Source: Ashinkailepas kermadecensis
Lineage: Eukaryota > Arthropoda > Thecostraca > Neolepadidae
Assembly: GCA_034440615.1 (NCBI GenBank)
Contig: JAOTOM010002703.1
Span: 1 to 64,000, forward strand
DNA: 64,000 bases
Reading direction: 5' to 3'
Part shown: positions 55,905 to 64,000 of the stretch, in pieces
Layout: each line of letters begins with the position of its first letter
Position numbering within the stretch: the stretch's first letter is position 1
Position numbers and translations under genes: made by a program
The notes under the pieces: generated by a model
Told to the model about the DNA's origin: nothing
Database searches by the model: none
What the model saw: the letters and a program-made list of their open reading frames with translations, nothing else

Positions 55905-57330
55905 CATTTAAATGCAATGTTTATGAACGTGACTAAGATGATGGGACCACTCTTTTTCTGTGCAAATGCTTACTTTTCAAGTTGTGAGCAAAATAACACC
56001 AACAAAGGGGCTTTGAGTTAGGTAGCATAGCATAAAATAAATGTTAAAAAATATAATAAAAATTCAGCATAACCTAACCTAACCTAGCCCAGCCTCCCTT
56101 TGGATAAAAAATAAATAAATAATATTATAAAAAAGTAAAGCTTTTTATGTTCGGAAAATTTTCAAAATTTCCAAATCAACCCAACCTAACCTAACCTAAC
56201 ATGAGTTGCTCTTGAAGAAAAAAAAATAGTTGCAAATTTGCGTTTTTATTTATTTATTTGGAATTCTTCTTCAGAATACCATGTTCATGAGAGTGACTAA
56301 GATGATGGGACCACTTATTTTCTGTGCAATTGCATTTTTTATTGGACAAAATTGAACAATTTTTCAACATAACCGAAACTAATCTAACCTAAACAAACCT
56401 AACTCATTTGTTTGCTTTATGAAGACAAAGGTGTGTAAGAACTTTTCTTGGTTGGTTGGTTCATTATTTGGGCTTACTGCCGCATGGACTTTGTTGGTCA
56501 TACAGCTCCCATAAACAACGTTTCTTGTTACCACCTTAAAGCACAATAATACCGAAAAGTGTCCCAAAAATTGTACAAACATTTTTACAACAATATATTT
56601 TTTCTTGAAAAGCAGCTGAGGTTAGGTTAGGTTGGGTTAGGTTTCTTTTTTAATGTTGAGAATTTTCAGCAAATAAATTGCTTCCTGACATTTTCTCATT
56701 TTACTTTTTTGATTTTTTGTTCTCAAAAGGTAGGTTAGGCTAGGCTAGGCTAGGTTTTGATGCATTAAAAAACATTTCTTTTTATGCTATGTTACCTAAC
56801 TCAAAGCCCTTTTGGCAATAATTTGCTTACAACCTGAAAAGTAAGCATTTGCACAGAAAATAAGTGGTCCCTTAATCTTAGTCACCTTCATAAACATGTA
56901 TTCTGAAGGAAAATTCCCAAAAATCAACAAACAAAAACACCTGAAACTGCCAATTTACCAGATAATTGTAAATTTGTGAGGAAACTGTATTGGATTGTTT
57001 TCAAAAGTTTTCCACCTTGAAAAACCTAAACTAACTTAACTTAACCAAGCCTAACCCATTTGTTTGCTATATGGAGACAAATGTGTGTAAAAACTTGTCC
57101 TGCTACCACCTTAAAGCACAATATTACCGGTTTGGTTAGGTTAGGCTAGTTTATTTTTTTTTTTAAGTTGGGAAGTTTTTCAAAGTATTCGAAAATTTTC
57201 TCATTTTGAAAAGTTACAGAACGTATATTGCTTAAAATTGTTTTCTAATTTATTTTTTGTTTGTTTTGACCCCAAAGGGAGGTTAGGATATGCTAGATTA
57301 GGTTATGTTCGTTATGGTTATTAGGTTATG
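55905..57330. mobile_element. fold-back TTAGG-family cluster
   Basis: The left arm (55910-56100) carries TTTATGAACGTGACTAAGAT, GGGACCACTC, TGCAAATGCTTACTTTTCA, GCAAAATAACACC, TAGGTAGCATAGCATAA and CATAACCTAACCTAACC. The right arm (56735-56910) is its reverse complement with AGGTTAGGCTAGGCTAGG. Between them are further TAACC and TTAGG runs. The centre has ATTTGTTTGCTTTATG-AGACAA and TTGTTACCACCTTAAAGCAC. A second centre follows at 57045-57130 and another TTAGG run at 57280. It appears to be nested or partly duplicated. Confidence 0.7.
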
Positions 57331-57834
57331 GTGTGAATTCACTAATGAGTGAATCCATACCATTCCCACTGAAGGCTAAAAGCTCCATCATAACCTTACT
57401 TCTATAACGTACATCACAAGAACCCATCTCGATTATACTGCTCACTCAGGACACTATAGATGTAATTTAATGAAAGTGTTGCTTCATTCTCTGCATTGTT
57501 AATGCAAACAGAAAGAAGTCCTTTGAATCATATGCAATGTCCTTCACAGTGCTGCTCCATCCACCTCCAACTCCAACCCTTGCCAAACTTCAGGAGCGCA
57601 TCCATCTCCAAAACGGCCTGCGGAACAAGGTATGTATTGCATCAAAAGTACTATGATCTGAATTCCATGGTATCCTTGTTGCCTAATAGTCCATCCTTGC
57701 CTATCCATGTAGGAGATGTTTGACTTTCCCCAAACTGTCTGGAGAACTTGGGAGTAGAAATCACGTGTGGGTGATGAAACAGATGAGCTATTCCTATATG
57801 CTTATGTTGCAGAATTACATGGCACAGTAGCATG
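57331..57834. other. no supported gene
   Basis: Ordinary sequence with one 75-codon plus-strand frame (57496-57723) of no recognisable character. Confidence 0.45.
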
Positions 57835-57839
57835 CCGAA

Positions 57840-60800
57840 TTGGGAGGGGACATTGTGGGCCGTTGCCCCTTGACATTTTGTGGGGCCCCCAAGAATCGCG
57901 TCGAGCTCCCGAAAAAAAATTGCGCCAGTCTCCTTAATAATCCTATTTGGGCCCCCAATAATCGCACCGGGGCCCCGTAGAATCGCATTGGGGCCAAAAA
58001 GTCACGCAGGGGCTTCTGAAAAGGAAGCTGGGGTCACAAAAGTTATAATATGGGACGCTGAAAATCACGCTGGGGGCTCGAACGAGTCGTGCTGGGGTTC
58101 AAGAAGATCACAACGGAGGCCACAAACGATCGGGCCGGGACCCCGGAAAGTCACGCTGAGCCTAGGGGTACAAAGAAGTCTCGCCCGGATCCCTGAAAAT
58201 CACGCTAGAGGCATGACAGGTTTCACCGAGCCTCCAAAAGTCTCATTGTGATCACCCAACAAATGAAGCTGGGTCAACGAAAAACAGTCCCGACATGGAC
58301 AATCACTCTAGGGTCCCAATAACCGCTCCAAAAGCCCACACAACGTGTTTCCCCCCCCCCCCCACCCACAAAAAACGTGTCCTAGCTACTAAAGCTCGAG
58401 CTAGGGATCCAACAGGTGACCACGGGGCCCCAAATATCGTGTTCGGGGTCAAAAATTCCGTCGGTAATCCCAAAATTTAATCTCGGTAAACAAAAGCGTA
58501 CCGAGTTTCGCAAAAAGCGACAGGACCTTAAAATATGTGCTTCAGCTCGAAATAAACACACCGGGAGCGCTAAATAAAACCATAACGGAGACCCTCAAGG
58601 CACACCAGGTCCATGAGACCGCACGGGACTTCAAAAACAGGATGGTCCCTCAAAAATGGAATTGATCATAAACAAGGAACAAATAGACCGGGTACTAAAT
58701 AAACACATCGACGTCTTCGGAAACGCGCCGATACCACACAAATATTATCGGTGTATAAAAAGGCAGCAAAGCTGTAAAAGAACAGCCGGGTCTCGAACAT
58801 GTGCCGGGCCTCAAACAAAAATTGGCTGGAGCCTTAAAAGACATCCATAGAAGAAGAAAAACGCAACAGGTAAAAAACGACCACCTAGCTAAGGTCACGG
58901 CTCGGTAGACAATCTGGAAGCTTATTTAACCGAAGAGATGAGGTGCACAAAGCTCATTGTGTCTCCGGATTTCTTAATCACGAGAAAATGTGAGAAAAAG
59001 AGAACTAATACATCGAATTGCATTGATCTTTTTTTCCAGCGAGCCGCCATACCAGGCATTCCACATGTCAAATGTGGCACAAGACTATCATGTGACAGTA
59101 ATTAGCAAAACGTGAGAGACCTAGCAGAAGCCGGAGAAGCGCACGTAGAGTGGCGAATGCGCCGACTGCGCAAGGCGGGTGTACATTTGCACGAACTTTG
59201 GCGCTTTGGCGACCGGGCGTCATTAATTGGAATTCCTGATATTGCCAAATTTTGCATTTTTGAATGATTTTTTTTTCAGGTGTAATTTCAGCAATGTGAG
59301 GTGACTTTTTAAGTGATACAAAGAAAAACCTTCAAGCAGGATGGGGGAGTTAGGGTTGAAATCCGGTGATTTAGAAATAATGGTGGTATATTTGGTTCCC
59401 TCCACAGGACAGTTAATTTGGCCACTAATTATTCTACAACAAAAATATAAAGAACTTCCTTTGAAGAAAAAAATATATTGGTGGAATACCGGAGACGTTT
59501 CTAAATGGGGGTAGTTGAGCACCTTTCAACTCAGTTTTCCCCCTCTCGCAAATCCTAGGTACGCCACTGTCATGGCATGACATAATTTGACCTGTTAATG
59601 GCTACGATCCGCCGCAAGGGACCGTGTACTCCGCGGCCCCGGTCCGCCACAGTGGACGATGTGCTCCGTGGCCCCGATCCGCCACAGTGGATGATGTACT
59701 CCGCGGCCCTGATCCGCCGCAGTGGACGCTATGCTTCGTGGCCCTAGTCCGTCATAGTAGGTGTGCCCCACGGCACCGGTCCACCACAGTGGACGGTGTA
59801 CTCTGCGACCCTAGTCTGTCACAGTTGATGATGTACTCCGCGGCCCTGGTCCGCCACAGTGGACGGTGTGCTCCGCGGCTCCGGTCCGTTACGGTGGACC
59901 ATGTGCTTCGCGGCACCGGTCCGCCAAAGTGGACGGTGTGCTTCGCGGCTCTGGTCCGCCATAGTAGAAGGTGTGCTCCATAGCCCCGGTCCGCCACAGT
60001 GGACGGTTTGCTCTGCGACCCTGGCCCGCCACAGTAGACGTCAGGGTCGAAAAACGGGTCTTTCCTGGATTTTTGCCATCCACAGCATTATCCTCTTCGC
60101 AAAATTATCCTCCATGTTGTTTCCTCCATGCGTTTTCAATTTGGATGTCTAATGGTGTTGTTCGACAATGAATTGCCCTGTGGTAAAGTGGTCAAGATTC
60201 ACCTGAAACTTCAAAGTGAGATTCTGATGCCAGGGTTTGAAGGAAAATATCCTCACCGTATTCCATCACTCAGAAATTGTCCTTTCCTCACCCAGGATTG
60301 CAAAGTATAAATCCAGCCCTGGTAGACGGTGCGTACTCCACGGCCCTGATGAGTAACAGTGAACGGTGTGTGATTAGTCGCGGCTTTGCATCATCTTTCC
60401 GAGCAGTTTTGTGTGCATTAGTTGTCATTTTCTCCGCATTCTACCGTTCACCTTGCCATTATAGGTACATGTCCCATTCACCCATTCACTCCTTATTTTT
60501 AGAAGGAAATACCCCCCCCCTCTCACACATCCCGCCTGCTCTCCCCGTCCTCCCCCGGTGTTTTTCCCCCTTTTGGGCGATTTTTTTAATTTTTTTTTTT
60601 TGTGTATGGTGTGGAGGGGAAGGTAATTTGATAAAAAATTAAAAACTACCCTTATTATTTATTTTTTAGTAGTGTATTCCTTTGCTTATGTGACTTCATC
60701 TGTTACTGGACGATTTTGCCCGTTGTCGAGGATGCTGAATAAACATAAACATACACATTGTCGATATAAAATCGAAATTCATTGAGGTCTGAAAATATAG

Positions 60801-60892
60801 TGGGCGAAATCCGATGAGTTTTTGTTTGGGGGGGGGTCTAGTACGTTGACACTTCGGCCCGACCAAATGCTTTTCACAAATCGACACCCCTG
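57840..60892. mobile_element. composite repeat copy B (pair with 30633-34226)
   Basis: It starts with a degenerate tandem repeat of about 28 bp (57860-58560), in which GGGGCCCC-like and AATCGC/AGTCACGC phrases alternate. From 58609 it follows copy A: CATGAGACC-CACGGG, AATTGATCATAAAC, GCACGTAGAGTGGCGAATGC, the nested MITE (59325-59569), the 35-bp array (59609-60046), TCCTCCATG-GTTTTCAATTTGGA and GAGCAGTTTTGTGTGCATTA. The right end is AAATCGACACCCCTG at 60878-60892. Outside it lies a fold-back arm sequence (GATGGGACCACTTATTTTT), so copy B probably inserted into one. Confidence 0.72.
59609..60046. repeat. 35-bp minisatellite, 12-13 units
   Basis: It has the same unit as 31629-32211 (CCACAGTGGACGGTGTG and CTCCGCGGC). 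It has four to five fewer units than copy A. Long open frames here arise from the repeat. Confidence 0.95.
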
Positions 60893-61925
60893 ATGGGACC
60901 ACTTATTTTTGGTGTAAATTCATTTTATTTTAATTTGAGGAAAAAAATTGACAAATTTTCCAACTTAAAAAACCTTCAACCAACCTACCCTAACCAAACC
61001 TAACCCATTTGTTTGCTTTATAGTGACAAATGTGTGTACAAACTTTTCTGGGTTGGTTGGTTGGTTATTTGGGTTTACGGGCCGCATTGACTGCGTTGGT
61101 CATACAGCGCCCATACAACTTTTATTGTTCCCACCTTAAAGCACAATAATACCAAAAGCTTCCGAATTTTTTTAAACAAAAATGTTCACAAAAACTATAA
61201 TTTTTTCTTCAAAATCAGCTTAGGTTAGGTTAGGCTCGGTTAGGTTTCTTTTTTAAGGTTGAGAATTTTCAGAAAATAACTTAATTTACGTTTTTATTTA
61301 ATTTATTTTTGTTCTCAAAAGATAGGTTAGGCTAGGTTAGGATAGGTTTGTTGCATTAAAAAAAACATTTATGTTTATGCTATGTTACCGAACTCAAAGC
61401 CCTTTTTGGCATTATTTTGCTCACAACCTGAAAAGTAAGCATTTGCACAGAAAATAAGTGGGTCCAATCATCTTAGTCACCTTCATAAACATGGTATTCT
61501 GCATAATTTTTTTGTTTTAAAGGAAAAAAATGAACACCTTAGACTGCAAAGTTACCAGACAATTCGCAATTTTTGGGTGAAACTTTTTTGGAATTTAAAA
61601 AAAAAAGTTTTCCGACTTGAAAAGCCTAAACTAACCTAACTTAACCAAACCTAACCCATTTGCTTTCTATATGGAGGAAAATGTGTGTAAAAACTTGTCT
61701 TGTTACCACCTTAAAGCACAATAATACCGATTTGGCTAGGTTAGGCTAGTTTAGTTGTTTACCTTGGAAAAATTGTTTAATCATTTTCAAAAATAAAATA
61801 AAATCGGAAATTTTCCTTCAAAAGCAGCTGACATTAGGTTCGGGTAAGCTGGGTTCGGTTGTTCAATTGATAAAATTTTCAGAATATATATTGCTTAATT
61901 TTTGTTTCTAATTTTTTTTATCCAA
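60893..61925. mobile_element. fold-back TTAGG-family pieces
   Basis: It begins inside an arm (GATGGGACCACTTATTTTTG), then a TAACC run (60985) and the centre with TTTGCTTTATAGTGACAA, TTGGTTGGTTGG and ACCTTAAAGCACAATAATACC. A right arm (61325-61510) follows with AGGTTAGGCTAGGTTAGG, TTATTTTGCTCACAACCTG and CATCTTAGTCACCTTCATAAAC. A second centre is at 61650-61735 and further TTAGG-like runs at 61740 and 61835. Confidence 0.68.
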
Positions 61926-61927
61926 AG

Positions 61928-62345
61928 CAGGGGCGTCGATTTGTATCGATAAACACTAGCGCGCATTAAATGTCACAAATCGTGATGGGCGTTCCTCAGA
62001 ACATCCAAAATCATAACATCCAAATAAAAAATTCCAGTTACAGAAATTCCAGCGCCTAAAGTCGAGATTTGAGGTTCCAGTCAACAAATGTGACGGAGGT
62101 AAGACATTTGTGGTGCAATTGCGCGCAGTGTTTAATCCGGAGGCCAATCTCATGTGACGTCGTACTGATTCGTTTTTGTACTTCGTACATTCTGATGTAT
62201 CTGCGGATTGGTGTGATTTTAAATGGTGAATAAATAGCTTGCTGATATTTAATTCCCAAAGGAACAGTAGTTAAAAAAGTTGGCAGGTAAGCTGGAAAAA
62301 GTCCAGTCCATGCCTTTTTCTGATTTGTGCTCATGACTTCCATGT
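61928..62345 (+). repeat. dispersed repeat, copy 2, preceded by CAGGGGCGTCGATTT
   Basis: Block 61980-62345 matches 55381-55735 closely. Here it is directly preceded by the terminal motif CAGGGGCGTCGATTT (61928-61942), which the other copy lacks or has lost. This suggests that the repeat begins with that motif and belongs to the same transposon family as the ends at 34226 and 60892. Confidence 0.7.
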
Positions 62346-62534
62346 TAATATCACATAACTACCACGTTTTTCTTCAAGAAGAGGTGTTTTTAGTGTACTT
62401 TTATTAATATTTTCATTCCACTGCACTTAGTGCCCTTTCTGCCCAGGATTGGGACACCTAGTGTCGCATTTCCGTCCAGGGGTTGGCACACCTTTTGGTA
62501 AATTTACAGCTTAAGGTAATTTCTGATTAATTTT

Positions 62535-64000
62535 TTTTCATGCAATGTTTAGGAATGTGATGAACATGATGTTACTGCTCATTTTGGTAAATTTGTGTTT
62601 TAAGGTGTTTTATGAATTCGTGGAATGTATCATTTCAATGCAAAGTTTATGAATGTGACTCAGATGATGGGACCACTCATTTTCTATACAAATGCCTACA
62701 TTTCAGGTTGTGAGCAAAATAACACCAAAAAAGGCTTTGAATTAGGTGACATAGGGTAAAATATTTTTTTTAAATACAAAAATGCAACATAACCTAACCT
62801 AACCTAGCTTAACCTCCCCTTGGAGAAAAACAAAACCAAAACATAAAATTGTAAAAATTTCAAGCAATGTATTTTTTTACAATAAAAAATGTAACCCAAC
62901 TTAACCTAATCTAACATAAGCTGCTTTTAAAGAAAAAAGATCCATTTCTTTCAAATTTTGGAACAATTTTTGCAAAAAATGTCCAACTTAAAACACTTAA
63001 ACTAATCTAACATAACCAAACATAGCCCATTTGTTTGCTTTATGGAGGCAAATGTGTAATAACTTGCCTTGTTACCACCTTAAAGCACAATAATTTTGGT
63101 TAGATTAGGTTGGGTTAGGTTTTTTCATTTGTAAAATTTCAAGAAAATAAATTGCTAGATATTTTTCCTATTTTGTTTTTATAATTGTTTTCTCCAAAGT
63201 CAGGTTAGGCTAGGTTAGGTTAGGTTATGTTGCATTTTTAATGTATTTCTTTTAATTGCTATGTTTCCTAACTCAAAGCCCATTTTGTAATGTTATTTTG
63301 CTCACGACCTGGAAAGTAAGCACTTGCACAGAAACTGAGTGGTGCCATCAGCTTAGTGACATTCATAAACATTGCATTGGAAATGTATAAAAAAAAATTA
63401 CTAAAACACATAAAAGCACCAATTTAATGTCCTTTCCTCTGCAAATGCATGCTTTTCAATTGGGAGCAAAAAATAACACCAAAAAAGATTGTGGAGTAAG
63501 GAAATATAGCATGCAAATAATGTTCAAGATGTATGATAACCTTACCTAACATAGTTCAACTTCCCATACAAGAAATTAATTGTTTTTATTTAAATTTTCG
63601 AGGCATTTTTCTCAAATATTTTCAACTTAAAAACCTAACCTAAGCTAGCCTGAACTGTATTATTTTTTTTTTTGTAGAAAAATCATTAACCAAACTTATT
63701 TACCAACAAATGATTTTTTTTTATAACTTACAACAAAAGCCTAACCTAACCTGACAAACCTAACCCCTTTGTATGCTTCATGGAGGTAAAATGTGTGTAA
63801 AACTTGTCTTGTGGTTACCTTAAACTGTGATAATACCTGGCTTTTTTGGTAATTTTTCAGCTCATGGTACTCTCGGACTTCTTTGAATTTCTTTTTTAAT
63901 GTAGTGTTTGTTAATGTGCTGAACATGATGTGACCGCTCATTTCCTCTGCAGGTGCACACTTTTCAATTGTGATGCAAAATAACATGGAAAAGGGGGCTT
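62535..64000. mobile_element. fold-back TTAGG-family cluster reaching the window end
   Basis: The left arm (62637-62820) with AACATAACCTAACCTAACC, the centre (63025-63100) and the right arm (63195-63390) with AGGTTAGGCTAGGTTAGGTT make one near-complete fold-back element of about 750 bp. A further left arm (63430-63555), a centre (63765-63840) and the start of another arm (63890-64000) follow. The array therefore continues beyond the window. Confidence 0.72.

Noticed and set aside
55905..64000. Chromosome end (telomere) because of TTAGG/TAACC runs
   Set aside because: The runs are short, degenerate, in both orientations and embedded in a dispersed repeat. Other elements lie between them.

Overview
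This window reads as intergenic or gene-poor nuclear DNA from an arthropod, packed with transposable elements. The evidence is fragments of at least five non-LTR retrotransposon lineages, a spliced MULE/SWIM transposase-like gene, a tRNA-derived SINE, many (TA)n and (CA)n microsatellites, and many short TTAGG/TAACC arrays. TTAGG is the ancestral arthropod telomere unit, but here it sits inside dispersed repeats. I see no bacterial operon, no viral genome and no clearly conventional host gene. A decapod crustacean or a chelicerate would fit the element types, but the sequence alone does not settle this.

Layout. Bases 1-7.4 kb are GC- and CpG-rich, with five G/C-rich minisatellites and one broken retroelement gag-like frame on the minus strand (4.6-5.8 kb). 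At about 7.39 kb the composition changes abruptly to an A/C-rich, G-poor retrotransposon of the I type (reverse transcriptase plus RNase H, 7.4-10.3 kb). It is followed by an antisense 3' fragment of a second I-type family (10.85-11.46 kb). An RNase H remnant with a perfect 3' hairpin lies at 13.6-14.45 kb, and MITE-like pieces and a 240-bp (TA)n run lie at 16-18 kb. The best-preserved copy of the second I family (gag, endonuclease, RT, RNase H, all interrupted) occupies about 20.1-25.5 kb. Next come an 11-unit array of CACGTG palindromes (25.8-26.1 kb), a fold-back TTAGG element (27.8-28.4 kb), and retroelement scraps.

From 30.6 to 34.2 kb lies one copy of a composite repeat; a second copy is at 57.8-60.9 kb. 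Both hold a 35-bp minisatellite and end in the same terminal motif. Directly after the first copy is a two-exon MULE transposase/SWIM zinc-finger gene (34.2-36.8 kb), with its catalytic D, D, E and SWIM residues intact but its N-terminus cut. A CR1/L2-type retrotransposon (36.8-41.2 kb) separates it from a candidate C-terminal AT-hook exon (41.23-41.38 kb).

The right third holds a 156-bp tandem repeat that stays open in frame (42.5-43.0 kb), a 136-bp palindromic satellite (45.1-45.4 kb), a tRNA-derived SINE (46.3-46.5 kb), a CR1 copy with a single stop (47.3-48.4 kb), and a reverse transcriptase frame intact over 584 codons (53.3-55.1 kb) whose 3' end runs into a 200-bp (CA)n tract. From 55.9 kb to the end, inverted-repeat modules carrying TAACC/TTAGG arms are nested with other repeats. 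The main biology here is repeated insertion of elements into one another, together with expansion of short tandem repeats, often at element ends.
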